64,000 bases of DNA, from contig NC_031769.1 of NCBI RefSeq assembly GCF_001522545.3, forward strand, positions 134,556,105-134,620,104. The letters are read 5' to 3'. Position numbers and translations under genes: made by a program. The stretch is from Parus major (Eukaryota > Chordata > Aves > Passeriformes > Paridae). The notes below the pieces were generated by a model that was given only the letters and a program-made list of their open reading frames with translations, made no database searches and was not told where the DNA came from. Below, piece after piece: positions 36,980 to 47,163 of the stretch (positions are counted from its first letter, which is position 1; each line of letters starts with the position of its first letter).

Positions 36980-37918
36980 TCTTTGGGACCAGTCCTGTTT
37001 ACTGTATTTCTCAGTGACCCACACAAAGAGATCAAGTACCTCCTCAGTAAGCTTGCAGACAGATGAGCAGGAATGTTGATATGCTTGAGGGTAGGGAAGC
37101 TCTACAAAGTGATCTGGACAGGTTGGATCAGTGGACTGAGGCCAGTTCTCAGTATTGGGTTCAACAATGTTCAGTGCTGGGCCTGCACTTCTGTCACAAC
37201 ATCCCCAAGCAATGCTACAGACTTGGAGAAGGAAGATAGGCTGCAAAGCTCCCCAGTGGAAAAAGACCTGGTGTGCTGGTTGACATGAGCCAGCATGTGC
37301 CCAGGTGGCCAAAAAGGCTATTAACATCCTGGCCTATGTTAGCAATAATGTGGCCAGCAGGACCAGGCGGTGATCATCTTCCTGTATTTGGCACTGGTGA
37401 GGCCACACCTCAAATCCTGTGTTCAGGTTTGTGTCTTTCATCACAAGAAAGACAATTGAGGTGCTGGAGTGTGTTGAGAGAAGGACAACAAAATCACCAG
37501 TTTCTGGAGTACAGATTTAATGAGGAACTGCTGAAGGAGTGAGATTGTTTAGTCTGGAGAAAAGGAGGCTCAGGGGAGAATTTATCACTGTCTACAACTC
37601 TGTGAAAAGAGATTGCAGTGAGGTGGGGGTTACTTATTACTCCCAAGTAACAGTGACAGAACCAGAGGAAATTGCCTCAGGTTGAACCAGGAAAGGTTTA
37701 GTTGGATAATAGGAAAAATGTTTTCACCAAGTGTTGCCAAGTGTTGCAACAGGCTGGCCAGGGAAATGGTTGAGTCACCATCCCTGGAGGTATTTAAAAG
37801 ACATGTAGATGTTTCACTTAGTGACGCGGTTCAGTGGTGGATGTGGTGGTGCTGGGTTACTGGTTAGACCTGATGATCTTAAAGGTCTCTTCAAACCTAA
37901 ATAATGCTATGATTTACT
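36980..37918 (+). mobile_element. CR1 LINE fragment, ORF2 end plus 3' UTR
   Basis: A nearly 940-bp plus-strand CR1. It opens in reverse-transcriptase sequence ('tttgggaccagtcctgttta...ctcagtgaccca', then 'cctcagtaagcttgcagacagatgag', where the FADD codons are expected but broken by a stop). It continues through 'gtggccaaaaaggctattaacatcctgg', 'ggtgaggccacacctcaaatcctgtgttcagg' and 'tggagaaaaggaggctcagggga', into 'ccatccctggaggtatttaaaagacatgtagatg' and 'cctgatgatcttaaaggtctcttcaaacctaaataatgctatgattt'. All frames contain stops. Frames at 36977-37327 (-), 37073-37288 and 37273-37542 are parts or shadows of it. Confidence 0.95.
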
Positions 37919-40145
37919 GATTTTAAAACAAAAAATAATTAATTTCTCCTTATTCAATAAAAATATTTAAATTTTAGTCAGTTTCCAAGGTCTGTACTCT
38001 TACATATTTAGGCTGTTTACATTATCTGAAAGTCATCTCTGCATTGAGTTGGAACATACGTTTCTGAGATTTTGGATACTGTGATGGCTTCTTTAGAAGC
38101 TCAGGGGAAGACAGGGTATGTGTGTACAATTAAAAATGAAGCTTGCCTTGTTCATGTTTCACTGCAGTTCAGTGTGAACCACCCACAGTCTTGAAGACAC
38201 ATAGAGTTTTTGAGATGCATTTGCACAGTCACTTATAATATTTCGCTCCCAGTGGTAACTCTGCCCCTGGGAAAATACTGTTTTGTATCTGGCTGGCTGG
38301 GTCAGAATCCACCTCTTCTGCTTTCACACCCACCTTTGATGAATCAGCCTTTGGCCTCTTTCTGTGCCTTTGTTTCCTACCTCTACCTCTCAGTTTAGAC
38401 TATCAATTTAGGCAGTCAAATTCCATTTTGTACTATGTATAACACTCAACATAATGGTTTCCAATTTGGTCTACAGTCCCTGGGCTCTCCTGTAAATGAT
38501 GGTACTGTACTAACGATGTCTGGCAGAATGGCAGCAATTTTGCATCTGATCTGAATTCCGCTGCTGAAACCACTCATAGTATTTTTAAGGTATGTGCTGG
38601 ATCAGAATAGTTCTCAAAATAGCAGGTTCTACTTCCTTTATTTTTCTTGTCTGATAGAATTATCGAGCTGGGTGACAGCTATCAGAGTTAGGCTTCAATT
38701 TTAAGATTTTATTTGAGTCTTAATTACTCTGTTTCTTGACTCTGATAATGATTGGTATGTGAAATATTGCAGCAAAAACACTGCCTACAAGTCACCCAAG
38801 TGTTCACTGGAAGCTGGGTAGGCTTTTCACTGCTTGGGTGAGCCACCAATATGCAAATATATATTTTTTATTTTGAATATTGTTGGTCTGTAGTCATTGC
38901 ATTTCTTTCAAATTGTTCCTTAGCTTAGCCTTTAAATTTCAGCAAGTCTTATGTCTTCTAGTTTTGTGGACTAGAACATCAAGAGTAAATAGAAATATTT
39001 TCCTTTTGATTATTTCCCACCAAAAAAAAATCCCATTACAGATAATAATAATGGAAAAAAACCCAGATATATTGATATATTTCAAGCATGCATTCTTTCA
39101 TTTTGGAATATTTTTTTTTATTTTTGAAAAATAACTTCCAGCAATTTTTAATATTCTTTCATAGGAAAATCTTATGCAAATCCTGAAAAAAAAAATATAA
39201 CTTTATGAAGTTTCATATATTGAATTTTTTCCAGTTACTAGGGAGCAGATGTGCTCCCTCTTGCCTACAGGAATGACTTGAAGAAAATAGTTGCATATTT
39301 AAAGTAGCTCCCAGCTCCTAAGGCAAAACTAGATGATTCATCTTTCCTACAAGAAAACAGCAATTGTATTAAATATTCACAGAATATATCTACAGCACTT
39401 ACAAAGGTGTATTCCAAGCCCCAAAAGGGACAGACAACGTATCTCAGAAGAATCAATATGAAATTTTAAGAAGACATAAACCGCCAGAACAAAATGTGAA
39501 CCACCTGCTCTGGTGAGTAGAAAAATTACAGCCTGAAAGTTAAATGAGAGAGTTTAGGAAACTTGATGAACTTCTGACACTTGAATCTTTTCTTCTCTTG
39601 CACTTTAACTTTTTTTTTTTTAATTGCCTAGTTGGATAAATTAATAAATAAATGCATTTATGTATGTATGTGTGTGTGTGTTTATATATGGTCACAGACA
39701 TAGATTAATGTTCTATAAACATATGTCTATAGAGATATATTTGTCTTAAGTTTGAAACACTTATTTCATAACTTTATTTCCCAGGCCTTTATATCTCCTT
39801 AAATCTTTTTTGCCATGTTGTCTTCTCTAGATTTGCAACCAAAAAGAGAAAAATGCCCTTGCACTGCACATGTGTGCAGTCATTGCCCCTTTTTTTATTC
39901 TTTGATGTGACTGAACTGAATGTCGCCTGGTGAAAATAATCTGGACGTGTTCAAGCCTGCCCAGCTGTAGAATGGTGAGAAAACTGAAGTGGGGGCATGG
40001 TACACATTTTTAATGTTGTCTGGATCTTCTGTGGGTCTTCTGGGCTTTTTTCTGTAAAGAGTCTTTTTTACATAATGAGCTTCAAAAATCATCCAGAATA
40101 CTCAGAAGATTTATAATGCATTAAAGCTGTGTTTTGTTTTCTTAG
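37919..40145. other. AT-rich unique sequence
   Basis: No gene or recognised transposon. A (TG)n-type patch (TATGTATGTATGTGTG) is at about 39660-39683. A short CTGCACA/TGTGCAG hairpin lies near 39863-39880. Confidence 0.4.
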
Positions 40146-40306
40146 ATTTTTATGGGGATGTCATCACAGATGATCGAATGAAGATTTTCTGTGACATTTC
40201 ACTGTTGTAAAAGGAGGTAACAGACAAAAACATGAGTTTAATACAGAATCTTGCTACATGGCTAGGAGGCAAAACAGTTTTTCACGAAGGGCACTGGAAG
40301 TCCCAG
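40146..40306 (+). other. Candidate exon (weak)
   Basis: A good acceptor (GTGTTTTGTTTTCTTAG, ending 40145) and a good donor (CCCAG|GTATGT, cut after 40306) bracket 161 bp. No frame is open throughout, so it could only be a 5' exon of an mRNA or an exon of a non-coding RNA. ATG at 40232 has A at -3 and opens a 25-codon frame that reaches the donor in phase 0, beginning MSLIQNLATWLGG. I do not recognise the peptide. Chance splice-site pairs of this quality occur in long AT-rich DNA, so confidence is low. Confidence 0.2.
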
Positions 40307-42405
40307 GTATGTTTTTGTGTGTGATAGGCTAAAGGCATAAAAACAGTGGTTGCATAGCCTCCTAAAATGACAAGGCATGAAAGATGAACTTGCTCATATA
40401 ACATTAATCAGAAGAAATTTTTTACTTCCCACCTGTCACCCTACACCATTAAATATATGAGACCTATAAAGAAAGGGAACTGTTTTTGTTGTCTGCACCA
40501 AAAAGGAAGTTATGAGCATATTTAATTAGTTATTATTTACAAAGCACTTTAGATGTTTGGAAAAAAAGCTGCTAGATAAGCATGATTGTAATAATGCTTT
40601 TTATTTCTATATTCAGGCAATGTAATTATGATGTCTGCACAGTCTTTCAAATGAGCAGGCTACAGAAATATTGAATTTTGAGATATTTTCTTCTTACTAG
40701 TGTTAGACATCAGTAAGCCTGAATTTTCATTCCAGTTTTATGTCATTAACGAGTTCATTTATCAATGTGTCCTTGGCACTCAGGACCATGACTGACTTAT
40801 GCTGAGCTTTCCTGACATTTATTTTCAGTAATGCAGGTGCATTTTATTATTTCATCTTTTTCTACAAAAATATGTATTTATATCTAGTATGGAAATATTT
40901 GGCAGGACATTTAGCTTTTTTAGAGAAAGATTTAGTCTTGATTATAACTTAACTGTCAAATGTGGCTTCTTATAAAATGAAAGGAAGAAAAGAGATGTAT
41001 TATATGATATTACCTTTTCTTTTTATTTATTTATATTTTTTTATTTCAGTATCAATATGTAGACATTTTATTTGAAATGTGTATGAAATTATCCCAATCA
41101 TGAGCTCAGATACCTTGAACTCTACAGAGCTCATTAGTATCCGGCACTGAAATTTAGCATTTTTGAAGTCTGATCTGATAAGGTTATCTATATCTCTCTT
41201 ATGAATAATTGGAATGTTTTTAAAGATAATTCATCCCACCCAGCCTGAGTGTGCCTTGCCCTTTTCCCCAAAACTTATCAAAGAAGGGTGATAACTCTTT
41301 GAAGGAACTTATATTTTAGAAATGCAACCAGAATAACACGTTTTTTTTCATAAAGCATTATTTTAAAGTTCAACCTTAGGAAAGAAGATGAAGGAGATTG
41401 CACCAGTTCTTTTCTCCCTCTATAAGATGCCATCACCTTTAGATATATGCTAAGTCTGATTCACATGAAGAAACACTATCCATCTCTTTAAAGAAAGCTT
41501 TGCCACTATGAAGAAAATAAATCAAGTTCAATAAAGAAACTGAAGTCAGATTTGGAGAAAGTATGAAGGAAATGTTGCATGCTGGCTAGAAAGTAGGACA
41601 CAGTTACAGAGAGGTTAAGAAAACCAAGGTTCAAGTTTATGCTCTAAAACATTCTGGTTTTTATCCAGTTTAATGACAAAACTGGGACTCATGTGACACC
41701 AATGGTGAAAAATCTCTATGCACCTGTAGATGTGCAATGTGGAAAAGTTTAAAGAAGTTAGTCAGGACTTTTAGTGTTTCAGTATTACACCTAGGAACAT
41801 AGACCTAAATTAGTAAACAAAGAAAAAACCACTTTTAGAACATTTTAATAATATAATGAGGCCAGTATGTAAAAATAGAATTAATTTTTCTCCAAGGGAA
41901 ATTTCTAGTTTTAATTTTGTGCTAAGTGCTACCAAATGAGATTCAAAAGCCAGTCTTCCACAAAATAGAAAATCTGGTGAAACAAGACTGAGACCATCAA
42001 TACTACATGTTTCAAAAATATTGAAGTCTTTAATTTCTTCTTTAAAAACCTGATATTAAATATTAAAATTATATAATAATATAAATTCAACATATGGCCT
42101 GAAAACCAATATTCAAGCAAAATATGAGAATAATAAAATGTTAACCCTATGTTTCTACCTTAGACTGAAACCTTCCAGTAGTACTGAAACGGGTAAGTAA
42201 GGAATATTTTACTTTTACCTTCTGAACATTCTGTGGAAAATTTATCAACCTCACTTTTAAAAGTAATTATAGTAAAATAATTATTCTGGTTACACCTAGA
42301 CATCAGCTATCACGGAATTTTGATTTATTACAGCTCCCTCATTATTTACTTCTTACTGTAGCTGCTGCTTTTCCTCATGCACTGAACAAAATGTAATAGT
42401 ACTTA
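40307..42405. other. AT-rich unique sequence
   Basis: No gene or recognised transposon. A possible 29-bp microexon (about 42163-42191, acceptor 'tttctaccttag', donor 'acggGTAAGTAAG') is noted but unsupported. Confidence 0.35.
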
Positions 42406-42475
42406 ATAATATATAGTATATAGTATATAGTATATGGTGTATAGTGTATACTATATACTATATACTATATATTAT
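42406..42475. repeat. Perfect 29-bp-arm AT palindrome
   Basis: The left arm (42406-42434) is ATAAT followed by ATATAGT units with a 7-bp period. The right arm (42447-42475) is its exact reverse complement. The 12-nt centre is TGGTGTATAGTG. Similar TATACTA units continue to about 42497. The 7-bp minisatellite thus changes strand at the centre. Long AT palindromes can extrude as cruciforms and are fragile sites in other genomes. Confidence 0.95.
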
Positions 42476-43661
42476 GTACTATACTATATACCATATACAC
42501 TGTAAACAGTATTCAGAGTTATGAATTACCTGTAAGCTGTTAATCATTTCACTTGGTTACAAGGAATTAAAATAAAAGTTTAAATAATTAATGTATATAT
42601 AAACCATAAATGACTAGAACATAATGCTTGGTTCTTCTATTTATGGTTTTCATCTTTGGGATAGATATGAACTTCATGTACTTGATACATAAAACTAGGG
42701 CAGGATAACAATTCTTCATGTAAATTGAAACAAAGGTCAAGAAATTGTGTGGAATAACCAATTACAGGATACAAGGAAAAGAAAGAACACCAAACAATGA
42801 GCAATATGGTTATGCTTGAAAAGCCTTAATGTCAAAACTGCAGTGTTAACTAAAAGTCTGCACATTCATATGCAGATTTTATCACTTCAGCATAAATTCA
42901 TTCTCACTGAAAATAAAAATAAAGTCACAGAGGAAACAGACAATGAAACACAACAATAAAGGTAGATTAGAAAACAAGACAAATTTGCTTCTATCTCCTA
43001 CTGTAAAAAAATATAAAAGAGAACTTGCAATATACAGATAAATGAAAGGTTGATAAATGAGGGAAAAAAAATAAAAGGCAAAGTGAACAGGTAGAAAATA
43101 TCAGTTATGCAATCTCACAGCAAAGAGAAAGAACAGATCTCAGCCTTCTCCTGTATCACTTAACTTCACTATCACAATGAGCACACAAAGGTTGGTATAA
43201 CGGTAAGGCAGACCTGCACTGATGCGGAAATGGTGATCAGTCTTTTTTTTTTTAAAAAAAATAAATTATTTCTTTCTTTCTTTATTTATTTTTATTCATA
43301 ATTCCTAATTTAGTTCTCTAGGACTAGCACTATAAGTCCATTTCAGACAGTGCCTAAAAAATGGTTGTGGTTTTCAATGACCTGCTAAGAACTTACCTGA
43401 GAGATATAATTGCTTCCCATCTCTCTTATCTTTTTTAAGGGGGTTGTTTTGTTCTGTTTGTTTTCTTCTGATTTTGCTCTTACATGGTATCTGATGTAAA
43501 ATATTGTATTTAAGCTTTAATCCATCTCTACTTTGACAAACATTTCCCTGTCCTTAATCTTCTTCATGCAATTTAGCACATACCAACAGTTCTTCAGAGA
43601 CTGTTTAGATATTTTCCCTCTTTTCATTTAGGGAAAATTTCTAAACAGATGCACTTTAAGT
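42476..43661. other. AT-rich unique sequence
   Basis: No gene is visible. A T13/A8 junction followed by (CTTT)n and (ATTT)n lies at about 43241-43300. A strong minus-strand donor-like site (reverse of 'acttacctgag') occurs at about 43391-43401, without a visible acceptor. Confidence 0.4.
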
Positions 43662-44136
43662 GACATTGAGACAGTGTAATAAGTAAAGCAAAAGCTGTGC
43701 ACACAAGCAAAGAACAAACGAGGAATTTATGAAAAATAAGGAATTAATTCATCACTTACCGTGGGTATACAGGTGTTCCACCCCCAGGAAGGAGCATATA
43801 TTTGGGAAGACAAACATCATTACTAAAAATGTCCCCCCCTTTCTTCTTTTTCCCCAATTTTCTATGCTGAGAACCACAACATATAGTATAAAATTTCCCT
43901 TGGGTCAGTGGGAGTCGGCTTTCCTGGCTGTGTCCCCTCTCTGCTGTGCATCCCAGGCTCCTCACTGGTGGGGCAGTGTGAGAGGTCAGAGAGGCCTGGA
44001 TGGTATGCAGGCTTTTCTCAGCAGTAACAAAACACCAGTGTGTTTGTTACCAACAGTACTGCAGCACGAATGCAAATCATAGCCTCATACTAGGTACTAG
44101 AAAGAATAATAACTCTACCCCAGCCAAATCAGCACA
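43662..44136 (-). mobile_element. Solo LTR of an endogenous retrovirus (family A)
   Basis: A minus-strand copy of the LTR at 8166-8668. Reading the plus strand: 'agtaaagcaaaagctgtgcacacaagcaaag', 'cgtgggtatacaggtgttccacc', 'ttgggaagacaaacatcat', 'ttgggtcagtgggagtcggctttcctggctgtgtcccctc', 'ctcctcactggtggggcagtgtgagag', 'ctcagcagtaacaaaacaccagtgtg' and the terminus 'aactctaccccagccaaatcagcaca'. About 70 bp of the U5 end appears lost, and a short A/T-rich duplication interrupts it near 43725-43750. It keeps the reversed 'gctgaccc' block that the 8166 copy lacks. No viral genes flank it. Overlapping open frames (43729-44082, 43756-43965, 44000-44290) are shadows. Confidence 0.9.
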
Positions 44137-46015
44137 CAGATGGGCAAACACCATAGATCTTTTTGGTTTAAAATACTGTGAGCTTCAAAACAACTTCTTG
44201 TTTCAGTTGTTATGTAGGCATGCCTCTCCATTTTCCCCAGCAAAAAACAGTGTGTTTTTTCAAGACCCAATGCTCTCTAGTCTTGAGTAAACTGCATTTG
44301 CACTATAATTGCAGGGACAATGGCATCCCTCTTTTAGCTTTTGATTGTGGGGATGTCTGCAGAAGTGTAGGTACATGTGAAAGATCATATGTTTCTGTGT
44401 TAGAGCATTGGAACTCAACTTCAAGGTACATGAAACAGAAAAACAGAAGTCAGGTTAAAAATATAAGAGCACTGAACTGAAAGCAATGCCATGTATGTAT
44501 TTTGGGAAGAAGTACTCCATTTTAAATTCAGTGCAGTTAAGCAGCTTTGAAATTGCTGGTGGCATGATCTATTTAACTGCCCAGAGGCTGCTTCTCACTT
44601 GTTCCCTCCTTGTTTAAAAATTGCTATTTATACATAATCATGAACTGAACAGAGTGGAGTATGGAGTAAGGAGGGTAGTACATTCCTAGGAATGGGGCAG
44701 TCTGGAAATAATTTATCAGTGTTTCTATGATCTGTGCCTTCTTTTATTTTGATAGCTTTCTCACTGCCAGAAGGAGCACCCTTGAAACTACTCTCAACCT
44801 CACAATTTCATGTAACTCTACCTAGGACAGGTTTATTCTCCTTCGTAGCATGAACATGCTCACAGATGTGTAATGACACCCAGTGCTTACTTTCACAGAC
44901 CTGAAATCTACCTTTTCTCACATTGTATAAAGACTGTAAAATACAGAGATAGATACACATGCAATTCTGCATCACAGACTATGGTTACTTCAGTGAGAGC
45001 ATACCTTTAAATTACAAATGGCAAATTACTTCAACAGAAGAAGAATAATTTCCAGTAAAAGAAACATTCATAAAATGGCCCAATTATGCTTTTCTTCATT
45101 TATGTGGTGATAATTTCTTCTGGAAATACCACTGCTAAACACTGGAAATTGAGGAGTACAGTACGATTTAATATGAGTAAGCTACACATCTGAATTGCTT
45201 CTGGGTAAGTACTGAACAGATAAGGATTTAGCAGGCTTCTAAGTCAATATGAGAATTATCTAATTTTTTCTTGTAAAAGCTATCACATATAGCCAGAGTT
45301 CTTCAACTAAATACAGAAGAAAAATAGCTGAGAATTAAGATAACTACTTTGTGAAAAATCTGAATTTTGAGAAAAAAATGTCTATCTTGATTTGAATTTC
45401 CAGTTCAGCTAGACACTAAATAAGCCAGATGGCAGCATTAACATTTCATTACTAATATTGTTATTTCCTGGTACGTAGAGCCAGTCTCCATACATCATTT
45501 CTAATGTATGAAAACACATTTTCATAGAAATTATGTTTACCATAATAAATGGAACAGCAATCATACTTGTTATCTGCACTAAGAAGGAAACTTCAGAAAC
45601 TTTCATCTTTCCATATGAAAGATGTTACCAGTCAGTTCCTGTCAGTTCCTGTTAATTGTGAACAATTAACAATGTCCTAACTGAGTAATCACTGGTATCA
45701 AGGATTGGAGGCCTCATCTGATGGTTATTTTCAAATAAGTTAAAATTCAGTTTCAATATATATTACCACCTCTCTGTTTTTTCCCTACCCCAAATTTCAC
45801 TAATTTCACAGACAGCATCACAACAGTACCTGTTTATCCACAGTTTGCAGAGAAGGCTAAACTCTGTTAGAGTGTAATGTGGATAGTTTGATCAGCTTCT
45901 CTATTTTCCAGAATTTAAACAGGCCAATAGGAACCACAAAGACAACTCCTGTCCTTATAAGGAAGGGTATTAGAGAGGATAAAAAAAAATCAAAATACAG
46001 AAGTTATGCTCCATG
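44137..46015. other. AT-rich unique sequence
   Basis: No gene is visible. A small cluster of hairpins and a tandem duplication occupies 45604-45670. Minus frame 45409-45606 is unassigned. Confidence 0.4.
45604..45670. repeat. Hairpin - tandem duplication - hairpin cluster
   Basis: CATCTTTC/GAAAGATG hairpin (45604-45624, 5-nt loop); GTCAGTTCCT twice in tandem (45631-45650); then GTTAATTGT/ACAATTAAC hairpin (45651-45670, 2-nt loop). All matches are exact. Confidence 0.85.
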
Positions 46016-46975
46016 TCCAAGTAGAGGCTGGTGATGAATTATGTCCCTCAGCGCTCTGTCTTGGGATGGGGACTGTTCAATATCTTCATCAATGACAAAG
46101 ACAGTGAAATTGTCATCTGCAAGTCTGTGGATGACATGAAGCGGAGAAGTTCAGTTGACACAACAGAAGGATGGGATGCCATCCAGGGCAGTCTGAACCA
46201 GATGGAGAAGCAGGCCCACAAGGACTTCATGAAGTTCAACAAGTTCAAGTGCGATGTGCTTCACCGGGGTCAGGGGAATCCCGGATGTGGTGAGTACAGA
46301 CTTGGAGAAGAACTCACTGAGATCATTTCTGCAGAGGACTTGGGAATACTGGTGGACAAAATGTTGGATATTACCCAACAACATGCAGTCATAGCCAAGA
46401 AGGCCAACCACTTCCTTACCTGCATCAGAAGAGGGGTAGCCAGCAGGTCAAAGGAGGAGACTGTCTCCTTCTACTGTATTGAAGTAATGTATCCAGCCCT
46501 GGAGTTCTCAGCACAAGAAAGACATGGAAGTGTTAGACTGGGTCCAGAAGAGGGTCACAAAAACAATCCATAGGAGCATCCCTCCTATGAAGACAGAGAG
46601 AATTGGACTTGTTCAGTTTAGAGAAGAGAAGGATATGAGGACACATAGCAGCCTTCCAGTAGCTAAAGAGGCCCTGTAAGTGATCTGGAGAGGGGCTGTT
46701 TCAGGACAAGGGGAATTGTTTTTAAACTAAGAAAGGAGATATTTAGATTAGATGTTAGGAAGATACTCCTTACTGTGAGACAAGTGAGGTGCTGAAACAC
46801 CAGTACCCATTTCTCAGAGAAGTTGTGACTGGCCCATCCAAGGAAATGTTCAATGCCAGTTGGGATGGAAGCCCAAGCAATCTGATTTAATGAGTGGCAT
46901 CCCTACCCATGCCAAGGGGGTTGGAACTAGATGATCTTTGAGGTCCCTTCTATCTCAAGCCATTCTACAATTCTC
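46016..46975 (+). mobile_element. CR1 LINE fragment, long, ORF2 end plus 3' UTR
   Basis: A 960-bp plus-strand CR1. The first 560 bp are reverse-transcriptase C-terminal coding sequence (see 46031-46573). Then come 'cctatgaagacagagagaattggacttgttcagtttagagaag', 'tagattagatgttaggaagatactcc', 'gaggtgctgaaacaccagtacccatttctcagagaagttgtgac' and the subfamily ending 'gccaagggggttggaactagatgatctttgaggtcccttctatctcaagccattctacaattct'. It is the least decayed coding piece of CR1 here and ends in a weak but true tail. Confidence 0.95.
46031..46573 (+). pseudogene. CR1 ORF2 reverse-transcriptase remnant
   Basis: 180 codons are open without a stop, which is unusual for such an old element. The translation keeps the order of the CR1 RT palm and thumb: 'NYVPQRSVLGWGLFNIFIND' (residues about 3-22; family pattern GVPQGSVLGP-LFNIFINDL), then the catalytic aspartate pair as SVDD (about 32-35) where CR1 has FADD, then 'MKFNKFKCDVLH', 'EDLGILVDKMLD' and 'AKKANHFLTCIRRGVASRS'. 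The two Asp remain, but Phe-Ala is replaced. The N-terminal endonuclease and most of RT are missing, so it cannot encode an active enzyme. The assigned ATG is only the first Met of the open stretch, not a real start. Confidence 0.85.
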
Positions 46976-47023
46976 TGTTCAATTTTTAGTTCTTGTTGAT
47001 CTGTATTAGATTTTGCAATATCC

Positions 47024-47163
47024 ATTTCTACAACCTCTCAAGGTCTGTCTGAATGGCAGCAACACTACTGGTGAATCACTTTTTCCAGTTTTGTGTCACT
47101 GCATCATTTCTTAGAGTGCATTCTGTCCCATCACACCATCATACACAATATTGTTCATAACAA
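47024..47163 (-). mobile_element. CR1 LINE fragment, internal ORF2 piece
   Basis: Minus strand. 'ctcaaggtctgtctgaatggcagcaacactactgg', 'ccagttttgtgtcactgcatcat' and 'agtgcattctgtccc..catcatacacaatattgttcataac' are the reversed FADD-region coding sequence (compare plus-strand 46080-46200). Only about 140 bp is recognisable. It lies 50 bp from the end of the plus-strand CR1. Confidence 0.75.

Noticed and set aside
42163..42191. Possible 29-bp microexon
   Set aside because: The splice sites look good, but so short a segment cannot be judged without RNA evidence.
43729..44480. Three overlapping open frames of 96-117 codons
   Set aside because: The first two lie largely over a minus-strand solo LTR and the third runs out of it. 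They are in different frames and unrelated to retroviral proteins.
46031..46573. A functional host gene or retroviral polymerase
   Set aside because: Motif order and flanking sequence identify it as the C-terminal end of CR1 ORF2, lacking most of the enzyme.
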